Source: Turritopsis dohrnii | Lineage: Eukaryota; Cnidaria; Hydrozoa; Anthoathecata; Oceaniidae | DNA: 64,000 nucleotides | Reading direction: 5' to 3' | Assembly: GCA_027922465.2 (NCBI GenBank) | Contig: BQMF02000023.1 | Location: 1,488,001 to 1,552,000 of the forward strand | In this document: piece after piece, positions 21,644-33,548 of the stretch | Layout: each line of letters opens with the position of its first letter | Numbering within the stretch: the stretch's first letter is position 1 | Program-made: the position numbers and the translations under genes | The notes under the pieces: model-generated | Seen by the model: only the letters and a program-made list of their open reading frames with translations | Told to the model about the DNA's origin: nothing | The model's database searches: none

Positions 21644-24070
21644 TTATTCAGAAAGACGAGAGGCTCTTTCTCTCTCAGATTTCGATCGTAAGATTTCCTT
21701 TGCTTTCTTTTTGCTGATTGCAGCTTGGGCAGTGACTGAGTTCATCTCGCGTTTAACTGCAACCTTCGACCTACCTTCCTCTTGATCCTTCCGGTAAACT
21801 TTCCACGAGGCTCGAAAATTGCTGCATAAGCTTTTATTGACAGGGTCATAAAACTTATCTTTGCGGCCAAACATCTTTATCGAGTCTTTACCACTCGCAC
21901 GTAGGGAATATTTAACAGACTGAACGGCACTGTACGTTTAAATATCCAGACGACCAGAGCGACTATCGATGATATCATTCATGACATTAAAACTGCTGAC
22001 CATGGAAGCATGTTACAATTGACAGAGCCATTTTGCTAAGTGACGGGAAATCACCCTATTTTGACACAGCACCCCACCATTGGTCCGTCTGTGTCTCGTT
22101 TCCTTTATCGTCAAACGGTTTCGGCACTTTATTCGACACTTGATACAGGTGAATTTCACGGTGATAGTTTTCCAATTCGTCATCCGTCAGAACATTTGTG
22201 ACAAAGTCGGGAATCTTCGAGAGGTAGCGCAACATAATCTCATGACCACGGGCAGCAGGACTAATGGCGGCAATTACCCGAAATAACGGATTTGTTAACG
22301 GCAATTTTATCTGCAGGTACTCAGCAGTAGTTGTGTAGCTAGTGGATACGTTTGACATAAAAGAATCAATAACTTCCTTTTGTGTACTTCGCTGAATACG
22401 ACGGAAATTCTTGCCGCCAACATACATTTCTTTTTTCTTAACTAATATGTCGTTAGTTAGTTTAAGCGATTTCAGCTGCGAAGCGCTTAAGGACCTTACG
22501 CTCTCTGGTTTACAAAAGCAAACAAAGTCCCTGAAAATCTCAATTTGCTTTTCGTGCAAAAGATGAATGATCGGGGCTTTCGTTTCGAACAGCATTAAGT
22601 ATTTTTTCAGCACGGCCAGGACAGAGACGTAAAAATTTAGGATCAGCTCAGTCTTCAATCGTTCATGGAAGAGTCGCGTGATGACTTTTCTCTTGCGTTC
22701 CACTCCATCTTCGGTAAGTTTTTTCTTCGACAATTTCTTTAAAACAACATTGATGGAGGCCTTAGCTTCTTTACTTACTTTTCTAGCTTCGTAGATCTTC
22801 TCCACGTCTGACTTGTACAGTACTTTATCTTCACCTTGCAGAAACGCCAAGTAGAAAATCGTGTATAAGTCGAGTTTCTCTAAGTTGCTAGCTGAAACGT
22901 CATAACAGGAAGCCAACGATGTTTATCAAAACGTTCAGGCATTGTGAATTTGATGCCCAGTAGAAAACTAACTTCTCTCATGTAATCTCGAACATCGGTA
23001 GACCACTTAACATCATTGTAAAGATTGTTATGTAAAGACTCCACCCAATTTTTGAAAGGTTTACAAAACATTTTTGTTGCATTATGGATATGGTGACAAG
23101 AGTCACCATGGATATCTAAAAGATAAGGAGCTTTACTCGTTCTCAACTTTGTTTCGACACCACTTTTCGAACCACGCATTACACTGCAAGAATCCATCAG
23201 CACAGACATAAGGTTCACCCAGGGTATATAGTTTCGTTAAAAAAACCTCACATAACTCTCCATACAATGAAGCAGCGTTCACGTTTAGATTGTTACTTGT
23301 GGATTCGTCAATATTCAACGAAATAAAAGTATTTCGAATAGCATTCAAAGTTTTATCCTCAAATGTTTTAGCCAAACCATATTTCATTTTGTAGGAGGCA
23401 GAAGTGCGATCTACAGATAACGTTGCTAACACTTGGGGATCTTTCGCCAATTCTTGCGCTAAATTGATCATTACTGGTACCATTGTGAAAGGAAAGGAAT
23501 GTTCTGCTGCAGTGCTGGCTACGAGAGCTTGCGAGTTGATAACTCCGTCGTTAATTGCAACATGAGGAGTTGGTACAGCGTCACGTCTTTCGATACGAAA
23601 TGCTGCGGAACTTTCTTTAAAAATAGGAGCCGGTCCATTTGTTGCTTGATCTCGGGAAGCAGCGGGTAAGGCGGTGTTTGTCTTTCTCAGAATCAATATC
23701 TTAAACATTATGTTACATTTCTGTTAAATAACCATTCTATGAACTAACTTACTAAACACATCACACAAAAGCTAACAAATAGGCTAAGTATTTCTACTTG
23801 TGAAATTTAACTAACCTGTTGGTGTTTTGATGTTTTGGTGTGTTCGACCATCCTATTTAGTTAAATTTAGTTAAATTTCACAAGTACCGCCACCGCCATA
23901 ATTAACTTCTGCTTCACACCAAACGCATAAAGCTTTGCCTGGCTTATCAATTTTGCGAAAAAAATCTACAAGATAACTTTTAGCGACCTCAACTTTTCCA
24001 TTGATTTTAACGGTAGACTCACAACACTTTTCTAGCCACGACTATTTGAATTTATTTTTGTTTGAAGACT
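21644..24070 (-). pseudogene. hAT-like transposase gene with BED-like finger, spliced and frameshifted
   Basis: The N-terminus at about 24060-23890 has a finger-like CVWCEAEVNYGGGG. A small exon follows (EHTKTSKHQQ), with a GT donor just after it. The core reads SLNIDESTSNNLNVNA (first Asp), VLMDSCSVMRGSKSG (second Asp), IHGDSCHHIHNATKMF and RFDKHRWL. The C-terminal region near 21990 (FNVMNDIIDSRSGR) and 21874-21644 resembles a hAT dimerisation region followed by a Lys/Arg-rich tail. Frameshifts lie near 23215 and 22905, and a stop in LDI-stop-TYSAV. Such hAT-like proteins are multicopy in cnidarians. I could not find terminal repeats, so element borders are unknown. Confidence 0.65.
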
Positions 24071-24533
24071 CCACTTCCGTTAAATTTGATTCATCTCCTC
24101 TATTAATGACTTTCCATGACTTATAAACTTCCATACTTTATAACTAGTAGCATTCACGTGATCAACGCTTTTAAACCCTTTCACAGACCACACTTCCTAC
24201 CTACTTTCAGCTAAAGACACTTTAATAAGAAAAAAGAGACGCTGGGCACGAATTTGTCCTTTACGTCTTCCAATTTCTGTTCTTACCGAAGAATCAATAG
24301 CCTATTATGCTCACCACCTGTTCTTCTTCATAAAAAATTTGTTTACACGCAGTACACAATGGAGCTTGATCATAATCACGAAGCATGATCATTGACGTCA
24401 TGTGAAGAAAAAACGTAAATGTAAAGAATCATGTAATGCATAGAATGATTTTTTCTTAAAGTGCAAAATAACTCATAAAATGAATGAGACAGGAAACTCA
24501 ACAACGATCTATGATTCACTGTCGCAACAACAT

Positions 24534-24562
24534 CCCCCACCCCCCACCCCCACCCCCCCCCT
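24534..24562 (-). promoter_or_regulatory. G-quadruplex-capable tract
   Basis: C5-A-C6-A-C5-A-C10 on plus gives four G runs separated by single bases on minus, an ideal G4 pattern. It lies just downstream of the BEL2 coding remnant. A role is not shown. Confidence 0.45.
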
Positions 24563-24615
24563 ATTTTCTCTTCAAAAAACGAAAATTACAGAAATTTTTT
24601 TTTCATCCTGGAAGA

Positions 24616-27056
24616 TTAGTTCCACGGAATTCCGTGGTTCCGGGGAAAATTCTCATGCCTGTTCACTCCCATCATCAGATGCACCTCGCCTCCGACTGTG
24701 GATGGAAGCTGTGGAAGACGATCCGTTCCTCCAGTTGACTTGTAGTGAGTGTGGAGTGTTTCTTCGACATCCTTTAGCGTGTAAATAGGAAATGTAGAGG
24801 TGATTTGCTTCAGGCAGAGGCCTGAAAGTGTGACACTTCTGCCATCATGGAGTAGAAGGGTAACGGTGTAGCATCCACTTGACCTCATCGACATGTTACC
24901 AACTCCACCAATCTGGATTGCTTCACCACCTTGCTTTTCTGCGTAAGGGCCAAGCAACTTCACTGCATTTTGAGAAAGTAGAAAAATCACTGCACCCATT
25001 GTCGAAGAAGATGTTAAGTTGGTTTCCGTTGACTTGGATGGATTGTAGTAGGTAGACTCCTTTGTTTGACACAGAGTCCTTCGGTGATTGTTTGGCTGTG
25101 TGAAAACTCTCCGAATGAAATGAGAGCTTTATTTCTCGTGAGAAACTTGGGATTCTGGGACTCTTCATGCACTTTGTCTTGAACAATTCCAGAACAGCTT
25201 TTTTGTGAGTTGAATCCTTGTGTTCGTCACACACAAGTACATGTCTTTTGGCAGGGTGTCCTTTGTGAGTTTGATGTGGACAGATGTAGTCATGTTGGCA
25301 CTTCCCGTCGAGATGCTTGCCTTGAGATGCATCTGCTCCTGGAAGAAGACACTGTGCGCAGAAGCCCTTGTCCTCCAGCAATGCCAAACGTGCAGCTAGT
25401 GTCTTTTCCGCGAAGATCTTGCAAGTGAAATATTGAACAATATGTGTTCCACCAGGACCATAGGCTGACACATGGCCTGAAGATTCTGCTGATTCCCCAC
25501 TGATGACACACTTTGGTTCACTGCTGACGGCTGACCCATGGTAGGACTCCTTTGACGATCTTTTTTCTTTGGATGATGAGGATGATGAAGCATCTGATTT
25601 GCTGGTTGATTTGTTGTTGATGATGGATTTCCGTTGCTGAAGCTTTTCTGCTTTTTCGAGAAAGTCCAACAACTTCTGCCACACTTCTTTCACGTCTGGC
25701 TCATCATCAGCAATGCTTGTCAGGAAGCGAGTCAGTCTCCAGTCACCCAATTGTTGGTGGACTCTCAAGATGCTATCCCCATAGTACAGGTTCTCCTCAA
25801 TTTTGTGCTTTTGAGCGAGCTGGATGACTTCACGGAGTATGTTTGTAAAGTTGCTGAGAATGTAGACAAGTTTCTCAGAATCTCGAACCTTCAGGTCACA
25901 CTTGTTGAGAGTCTGTAATTTACGTGACAAGAGTTTCTTTGGGTCACCATAGGCAGACTTCAGACGTAACCAGATTTCCTCGATGTTGTTTAGGCTTCGG
26001 ACAAGAGTTAATGCTGGTTCGGCAAGAAAATTAATCTTTAAAAGGTCAGGTAAGAACTTGACTGGCGTAGATTGTAGATACAGTTTCTCAAAGTCATCGC
26101 AGAATGTATAGAAGTCTGTTGTTGATTCATAACCACGGTAGAGCTTAATATTGAGATGACCTTTGTTGTAGTGAAGATCTTTATCCAGTTTTCGAGAAGA
26201 GACTTCGTCATTCACGGAGTTGACAAAGTCGTGCTTGAGAAGATTAAGTTTTATGTATTTCTTCTCAATGGTTTTAATAGAAAGAAGTATCTCTGCTTTG
26301 TTGATAGGTGATTTCAAGACTGATTCATACTTCTCACCAATCTTTAAAAGTTTATTCATGAATGTTGCACTTTGACTTTTCAGCTGCATCAAATGAATGT
26401 CACTTGCCTCTTTGAGGTCCTGCTCAAAGCACTTTTTCGATCTCGTCCAAGTTACGTTCTATCTCTTCAACAGCAAAAAGGGTTGATCGTTCTTTGCAGG
26501 CAGCGATTGCAGTACTTTCCGTCATATGAGCTTACATTTGCACTCATTTGCTGTCTTGATGAAATCTTTCAGTAAGGAGAGAGTGTTTGTGAGTGACATG
26601 AATCTTGCCCTTTTCTTCAGCCGGTAAGGTGAGATGTTTCTTTTGCAGAGTATTTCTTTGTTTGTTGAGAAATTTAACAATGTCTATTTGTTTGAGTGTC
26701 AAGGACTTGAGGTATGTCTCGTCAATAACGTCCTTTACTTCCTCAATCAAGACCATGATTTCGGCATAGTCCTCAGATGGTTGAGCCATAATGATTTGAC
26801 AGACTGGCTTAGAAACTGTATCTTGAGTTTTGATGAGATCTGAATATCCGGTTGCCACGTCTAAGCCTCCGACAACTGTGGATGGGCTGGATGCTTTATT
26901 TGGGCTTCGCATTGATAGACTTGACAACTGATTTAACAGACTAGTATCAGAGTCACTAGTATCAGAGTCTATCTGGTGATCTGAATCGTGGTGAACAAGT
27001 CGTCCAGAGTTATGAAGCTCTCTGTAGTTGACTCTTTTGATGTTTCTCGTCGACAT
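24616..27056 (-). pseudogene. BEL/Pao-type gag-protease region (BEL2), no pol
   Basis: Starts at an ATG at 27056 (MSTRNIKRVNYRELH) with an acidic Ser/Asp-rich leader. The gag core is at 26392-24923: IKLYRGYESTTDFYTFCDDF, LYYGDSILRVHQQLG, VWQKLLDFLEKAEK. Then a CAQCLLPGAD...CQHDYICPHQTHKGH Cys/His cluster and a protease start IFFDNGCSDF, where the usual DTG is DNG. After a frameshift near 24985 the protease flap-like region IGGVGNMSMRSSG and PSTVGGEVHLMMG follow. Frameshifts also lie near 26450 and 26545. No RT, integrase or LTR. It is diverged from BEL1 and faces it. Confidence 0.78.
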
Positions 27057-27109
27057 TCGAAGTAATGTTCAAACTGAAATACAAAGTAAGGACTAATTTG
27101 CCATGTTTA

Positions 27110-27478
27110 TTATAATATAATAGACAACAATTCAAAATTCCATATTTATTTAGCAAAAGCTTTTCGGACTATGTCCATCATCAGTGCATAAAAATACTGT
27201 ATGAGAAAAACGTTTATACAATTTACAAAAAGAGACGTATGGTTGCTATTAGATACAATAATAATGGAAACATAATGGCGGTAAAAACGTATATACAATA
27301 AAAAAATAAAAACAATTGTATGTACAATAGAATTATGTAATAACGTTTCTGAACAGATTTAATGTGTTAAAATATATTTGATCATTGAGTATTGGTCTCT
27401 GGAGAGCAATAAACGAAGCTTCGATGTTCTTTCTTGTTCTATTGTTAAGTGGTGCTGATGATAAAATCGACCATGCGA
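27110..27478 (-). repeat. Inverted terminal arm of PLE2
   Basis: Reverse complement of about 30916-31286 with only scattered differences. On the minus strand it encodes the same C-terminal PLE residues (SAPLNNRTRKNIEASFIALQ) and carries the hammerhead-like motif at 27162-27184. The arm is fused in frame to the RT at 27479. Confidence 0.85.
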
Positions 27479-28362
27479 AGGATATACAACAATTCCCCAA
27501 ACTTATCACTGAGTTACCACCACTAAATAATGACAAACAATACGTATCCTACGATGTGGAATCGCTTTTTACAAATGTACCGTTTAAAGAAACCATCGAC
27601 TATATAATCAAACAAATTTACACTGAAATTAAGATTAAACCTATTTGTTCAAAAACTATCTTCAAACGATTATTGATGAAACTAACCACTGAATGCACCT
27701 TCAACTTCAATGATAATTTTTACCGACAAACAGATGGATGTTCTATGGGCGGTCCATTATCTGTCATTATCTCAGATATTTGGATGGTAAAAATGGAAAT
27801 TGACATCGTCATACCTAGAAAGCCCTTATTCTACAAACGATTTGTTGATGACATAATAAACAGAAGGAAAACTAACCAGCCAGATGATATGCTACAAGAA
27901 CTAAACAACTATCACGAAAAGATAAAGCTAACCATCGAGGAAAATCCAAAAACGTTCCTGGACACAAAGATAACAATTACTGATGGAACTGTCATCACAA
28001 ATGTAAACAGAAAACCCACAATGTTACCGACTCACTGGAACTCGCAAATACCTAAACGATATAAAAGAAATGCCATTAACGCAGATTTACACCGTGCGAA
28101 GAAAATAGCTACGAACTTTAATGAAGAACTAGATCTAATAAGAAACAAATTTACTAAAGCTGATTTTCCAAAAAGATACGTAGAAAGTGTAATTCGAGAT
28201 TTCAATGAAAAAGAAGAAAGAAAAGAACTAGATGAGTCATGTTTGATTCCACCAAATATGTTTGAGGAAAAGAAACCAATAATAATGGTTGAAATACAAT
28301 TTTGTCAACAAAATGAAAATGTTTCAAAAAACTTCCTGAAGAAATTTCACAAATTCACAAAT
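27479..28362 (+). pseudogene. PLE2 reverse transcriptase segment
   Basis: RT motif A is YDVESLFTNVPFKETID, motif B is QTDGCSMGGPLSVIISDIW, the catalytic box is FYKRFVDDIINR, and the following motif is IEENPKTFLDTKI. The N-terminal RT region is missing because the frame starts at the inverted junction. The frame stays open to 28362, where the nested element begins, and continues at 30678 as TNNEYQLNIKWITK. RT residues look intact, but the protein is interrupted and truncated. Confidence 0.86.
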
Positions 28363-30677
28363 GTGACGGTTTAAGGGAAAAGGATAACAATCGCTTTTGA
28401 GATTCTTCAAAAATCAATTTTGAGATTAAATAATCGATTCTAGGAAATCGATTATGGGTTTCCAATCGAATGTTTAAGATTTCAAAGAATCTCAAAATCG
28501 ATTTTTTTGAATCTCAAAATCGATTTTCTTGAATCTCAAAATCGATTTTCTTGAATCTCAAAATCGATTTTCTTGAATCTCAAAATCGATTTGTGACGTT
28601 CTAGGGAATTTTGATACAGAAACGGTATTAACTTGAAATTTTTCTGAAAACATTAAAGTCAAATAATGAAAAAAGACAATAATCTTTTACTTGTGACAAG
28701 GAAACCATAGACACTTTTTAACGTAACGAACGTAGTGAACCCTTACGCCGTGTTTCTCACTAGCAAAACATTTTCCTCGTAAGACATTTTGCTTAAGAAA
28801 ACCTGACGTAAGAGTATATTACACGTAAGAGGTTAAGTCTTCCAATGCGCTCCTAGAGTTAGCTCAGATGCACTTTTAATCGCGCACGTAGATAGTCATT
28901 GTTAGAACTTTTAAAACTTTTTTAAAAAGCCTTTATCGCTGAATATTAATTTTTGTTCCTTTCGTCAACGTCTACTAATAATGTGTAATAAAAATAATAA
29001 TGAACTACATGTTTCCAGTTTGAAACGTGCAGGTGGTATTGCATAATCATGTTGTTTAAATGAATGAACTGCTTGAGCATCAACGATGGAGAACCCATGG
29101 TGCTTTTCAATGCAATTTCCGATGGAAGATTTCAATCCAATTAAAAACATGCTCAACCTATTATATTAGTTTTGGTGCTCAATTAATAACGAAAGATAAC
29201 TTAAGTATATTAAGTGACCATTCACCAAGTTGCTGTTACTAGGGAGAACAACCACTGTGCTAAGGTAATTTTGAAACACCCTTCGTTATACGAATTCATT
29301 TCTTCACCTACCGAAAGAATAAGAAAACATTAGTGGTACCAGTAAGACTCGTTTTCGTTTTATTTTAGTGAAATTAAAAAGCATTTTAGTCTCCAGCTCT
29401 CTTTACAATATCACTGTTAAATGGAAGCTTAACCGGGAATTCCATAAAAGAAACTTGCGTAGCTTTTCCAACTGTCCATTGACTGCGAGAATTGTACAGC
29501 CAGGACATGGGAGAGTTTTGCAGCCCTGCGTAAACACAGCTTTCAGACAATCATCTACGTAAACATATGATGAAAAACTGATGGAAACAGGTATTATTTT
29601 ATTTAAACGAAGGTGAGTATTTCAAAAGAGAACTCTTGCAACTCGTCAAGCCGACGTTAAAATGTTTTCATTTGTCTCCTCCAGCATTTATCCTTCATCC
29701 AAATATCGAACCTAAAAACATTATCGTAATGAAGTTACAACAACGATCACTAAAATCGTGACGATATGAGCAATTTCGAAAAGTCTTTTGTCTGTTATAA
29801 CATTTTCCCCCAAGAGATTCAAAGAATAGCAATCCCGTCGAACAACTTAAAAAAAGAATTATGGTAGACGGTTTCTACTTGTGGTCGCTTTCAAACGAAC
29901 TGCTGTATCTTTAATCTCCAACTGAATATGAGAACAAGCTCATCAAGTGCAATTCAATACACGAACGGGTGCTGCCTGTACATGTACATTTCAATAAGTC
30001 GAATAACATGGTCTTTTTAAACTTTTCACTTTTCAGATTTGGTGGAGGTGCAACAACAACCGCCTCTTCAAGAGCAGCAATGAAAGTGTAGATGTAGACG
30101 ATTATTATCAATGAAATAAATGCTTTTGGGAAACTTTTTATTGCTAGAAAAACATTTCCGTTTAATAAATAAAGTCACTATATATTTGAATAAATTAGTG
30201 TTTATCATGTCATGAACAAGCGAGTTTATTATGACTAGGTTTCGACGGCTACAGCTGCTATCGATGAGCACTGTTTGAAATAACAATTTTTTATTTCTAT
30301 TCGGCTAATAATTAAATAAATGTCAGTCGGGGGAAAGTTTCACCGAGGAAAACTTTTCGTCACTTTTCCCCGACAAAATTATCACCGATTATTTTCGAAC
30401 TTCAAAACATGTCATATTATATAAAAACAAACGGCTTTAATGAAATCTATATACGACAGTCTATCTATGCCTCCCTTCATAATTCAAAAAAATCGATTTT
30501 GAAATTCAAAAGAATCGATTTTGAGATTTATTAGAATCGATTTTGAGATTCACAAGAATCGATTTTGGGATTCACAAGAATCGATTTTGGGATTATGAAT
30601 TGTAAAAAATCGATTTATAGAAATCGATTTTGAGATTATAATCGCAAAAGCGATTGTTATCCTTTTCCCTTAAATCG
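28363..30677. mobile_element. 2.3-kb non-autonomous DNA element with AATCGATTTT subterminal arrays, inside PLE2
   Basis: Inverted ends share TTTAAGGGAAAAGGATAACA then ATCGC near both borders. Removing the element and one copy of TCACAAAT (28355-28362 and 30678-30685) restores the PLE2 frame, so an 8-bp duplication is likely, although GTGAC/GTCAC next to it makes the exact border ambiguous. Both flanks hold arrays of a 22-base unit containing AATCGATTTT: direct at about 28487-28590 and the inverse orientation at about 30485-30640. No transposase was recognised. An 8-bp duplication would suggest a hAT-like mobiliser. Confidence 0.8.
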
Positions 30678-31063
30678 TCACAAATAATGAATATCAATTA
30701 AACATCAAATGGATCACAAAAACAGTAAAATCGTTATTTCCTCTCAAAAGCAAGAACATTCACCCTTCTTGTAAAATTTACAAAGGAACATGTAACTGTG
30801 GTGTAGAATACATAGGAGAAACCAAAAGAAATATCAGCGTAAGATGGAGAGAGCATGAAAGCAATAATGGCAAGTCAGAGCCTGCTAAACATCTCCTAGA
30901 CAACCCAGAACACTCCTTTGCATGGTCGATTTTATCATCAGCACCACTTAACAATAGAACAAGAAAGAACATCAAAGCTTCGTTTATTGCTCTCCAGAGA
31001 CCAATACTCAATGATCAAATATATTTTAACACATTAAATCTATTCAGAAACGGTATTACATAA
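30678..31063 (+). pseudogene. PLE2 GIY-YIG endonuclease end
   Basis: Continues the PLE2 frame after the nested element: CKIYKGTCNCGVEYIGETKR, then SVRWREHESNN and SFIALQRPILNDQIYF, ending in a TAA at about 31063. KIYKGTC and EYIGETKR are the GIY-YIG halves; Arg (VRWREH) follows as expected. Target-nicking endonuclease of the element. Confidence 0.85.
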
Positions 31064-31212
31064 TTCTATTGTACATACAATTGTTTCTATTTTTTATTGT
31101 ATATACGTTTTTACCGCCATTATGTTTCCATTATTATTGTATCTAATAGCAACCATACGTCTCTTTTTGTAAATTGTAAAAAAGTTTTTTTCGTACAGTA
31201 TTTTTAAGCACT

Positions 31213-31235
31213 GATGATGGACATAGTCCGAAAAG
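31213..31235 (+). ncRNA. Hammerhead-like motif at the downstream end of PLE2 (inverted twin at 27162-27184)
   Basis: CTGATGA, one T, GGAC, ATA, GTCC, GAAA. The GGAC/GTCC arm pairs perfectly over a three-base loop. The layout matches the PLE1 motif, with one extra base after CTGATGA. An inverted copy lies at 27162-27184. The stem is conserved in form but not in sequence between PLE1 and PLE2, which favours an RNA structure. Confidence 0.45.
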
Positions 31236-31286
31236 CTTTTGCTAAATAAATATGGAATTTTAAATTGTTGTTGTCTATTATATTAG

Positions 31287-31879
31287 AAATAAATGTAAGT
31301 TGAAATTTGACAAATTTGATTGAGAAAAACTAAGTCACTGCTGCAGACAAAATGGCAGCGAAAAAAAGAAACAAAAGCAAACACTGAAATGTAAAAGCAA
31401 AAGCAAAACAGAACTCACCAGCTGGCCTAAAGTAATAGCTGGGTATGATAAACCATGTACAAAACACAAATGTAATTTTCAGCTTGAACTGACTTGAAAC
31501 TTCATCTCTTACTCATCATTACTTTATGAGTGTCAGAGCAGATTGATCCATAATTACTCAAAAAAGTATTTTATAATAGAGAGATAATTGCTCCCCATTT
31601 GTACAAACAATAAAAATACTAAACAAAAGAAAAGTGTGATGATGATGATGACATAGAAGTGACAAGATAGTAGGTTGAGAGGTGTTACCACTCCTCCACT
31701 GTGTGGAAGGGAGAAAGTGAAATGTAAGTGGTTGTGACATGTGCTACTGACTAATGAGAAAATGAAAGTAAATGGATATGATAGATGGAGTGATGGATGA
31801 TGATAAATGTTGAGAGAAATTTAAACAAAATAAAATAAAATTATCAGTACTGTACTGTCTGTACAACAGGTACTGATTA
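31287..31879. other. No gene recognised
   Basis: A/T-rich sequence with a short GAT repeat near 31640. Short frames on both strands look random. Confidence 0.5.
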
Positions 31880-33060
31880 ATACCAATTGAAACACCACAA
31901 GAAGCTAAGTGGTTAGCCTCATTAATGAAATCCTCAAGATATTCACTAAGAGGGTGAGGCTTTGAATCAGAATGGAAAATAGCAATAGGAAAAACATGAT
32001 GGGAATCATCAATTGATCCAAGAATTGGCCATAATTGCGATTTACCTTATTACGCAAAAATAACGTGTTAAACCAAATAGCGCGGAACAAATTAATGCGA
32101 TCACAAATTAATGCGATCACAAATTAACGCGAATCAGAAATTTGGGCTTAAAACTGTGTGGTAATTAACGCGAATCAACGGATATCTAATATTCAAATGG
32201 CATTTAATTAACAGGAATTTTCACTGTCAACAAAATTTATTTTTACTGAAATACATTGGAAATCAGCACAGGAAAAACAAAGAATTGACAAATAGATTTC
32301 AATTCAGTTTGGTGAAAGTTCTTGATCAAAAATCATACAAAAGGGTTCAGCTTAATCATATTCCCATTTCCTTTTCGGGCGTCGTTTAAAACATCTGTAA
32401 TACCCGCTGCCTTCCAGCCTGTCTTGACAATCTCTTTTCCCCTCTCAGATTTAAGATATTTATACATATCGGTCATGATATATATGGTTAAATTGTCAAT
32501 TTTAGTGGCAAAAGTGAAAGAAGTCGAGTATCCCGAGACCGGAGAGTATATTGATGAATCCATAAATATTTTAAAAGAAATGGGGATTGAAAAAAGACGA
32601 AGATGATGATGAAGATGAAGATGATGACGAAGTGGTGGAATATCAAGCAGAAAAAGCTGAGGACGTTAATAATGATAACAAGGACATTCAGATTTTATAT
32701 AAATTATTTTGGTTTCTTGTAACTAGGATGTTTTATCTGTAACAGAACGTTTGAAAAAAAAGCACTCCTGACCCTTCTGCTTTGGACCTTTTTTGTTATC
32801 CTTACTTTTATAAAACAGTAAAATCTGGCTATTTTCAGTAGCTTAAAAAGTTACATAAAAATTAACGTTTGATGAATCTAACTGACATTTACTTAATGCT
32901 AGACATTTAATAACGGATGAGAAATTTATACGGACAGGAAATTAACGGGTTTTTAATTAACGCGAAAAATTTCAATTCGCTTTAATTAATGTACCACGTT
33001 ATTTTTGTGTAATAAGGTAGATGATTTTGATAATAGAACATCAATGAAGCAATAGCACAG
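31880..33060 (-). pseudogene. Fragment of a multicopy transposon-associated protein (LWPILG family), split by a TA-flanked element
   Basis: On the minus strand 33060-33020 joined to 32042-31880 reads LLSKSSKSQLWPILG, then HHVFPIAIFHSDSKPHPLS and YLEDFINEANHLASCGVS. Proteins with xWPILG followed by VFPIGIYxGxxKP and a Leu-rich FVxEAxxL stretch are common multicopy proteins in insects and cnidarians and are thought to be element-borne; their function is unknown to me. Only a short piece is present. Confidence 0.5.
32045..33017. mobile_element. 973-bp TA-flanked inverted-repeat element
   Basis: CCTTATTACGCAAAAATAAC at the left is the inverse of GTTATTTTTGTGTAATAAGG at the right with one mismatch. 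TA flanks both sides (32043-32044, 33018-33019), and removing one TA restores the interrupted frame. Subterminal CAAATTAATGCGATCA direct repeats lie near 32090-32130 and related AATTAACGCGAA motifs near both ends. A weak minus-strand frame at 32563-32333 (YKYLKSERGKEIVKTGWKA) may be the tail of a pogo/Tigger-like transposase. Confidence 0.78.
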
Positions 33061-33548
33061 TCTGTAAATGAAGTACAAACTACGGAACTACTCCCTCCTC
33101 CATCACCTTAAACCTTAATGATTGGCAATCAAAAATTTTGTTAGCCATTCTGGAACACAGAAAGGATTTGCGTTTGGTTAATAAACCAATGCAGACAGAA
33201 GTGAACCAAGCTGATGCCCAAGTTCAAACTGTTACCGAAAAATGTAGCGTTGCATGTCAAAAAGGGAATAAAATTAATAGATATTTCACTATAATGTTTA
33301 CTTTGCTAGTACTACAAATAAGATCTGCTATCGTTTTTAAAGAAGCTAATGACGATGATGTTGATGATAGTAAAGACGAAGACGGCAACGGTGAAGAAGA
33401 TGACGACGAAGAGAGCAATGAGGAGGAAAGTGAAGCATTTAAGTTTCAACCAAACAGCGAAGAAACTATTGCTATATCAGACCCAAAAGAGATGGAAGAT
33501 ATGCTCAATTTATTAGGTACAGTTTTTTAAAGGTGATGACTTAAAAAC

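Larger units (their letters stand above)
27110..31286 (+). mobile_element. Penelope-like element PLE2 with an inverted 3'-end copy upstream
   Basis: The plus-strand RT (27479-28362) and GIY-YIG end (30684-31063) belong to one protein split by a DNA element. The upstream end (27110-27478) is the inverse of the downstream end (about 30916-31286), including the last 40 codons, the CTGATGA motif and the outer TTGTTGTTGTCTATTATATTA. A 5'-truncated copy with an inverted terminal segment is a known habit of Penelope-like elements. Confidence 0.85.

Noticed and set aside
24480..24788. Proline-rich plus-strand frame (PPPPTPTPP)
   Set aside because: It is an artefact of the C-rich low-complexity tract, and the minus strand there is BEL2 coding sequence.
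28487..28590. Regularly repeated 22-base units, CRISPR-like at first glance
   Set aside because: The units are back-to-back with no unique spacers and are mirrored at the other end of a transposon; they are subterminal repeats.
32586..32640. GATGAAGATGATGACGAAG acidic repeat as a coding end
   Set aside because: It is inside a TA-flanked MITE and is followed by stops; more likely a simple GAT/GAA repeat.
33342..33470. Acidic D/E-rich stretch as a possible nucleolar or chromatin protein
   Set aside because: It continues into exons of the Kolobok-like multicopy gene and has no separate domain.
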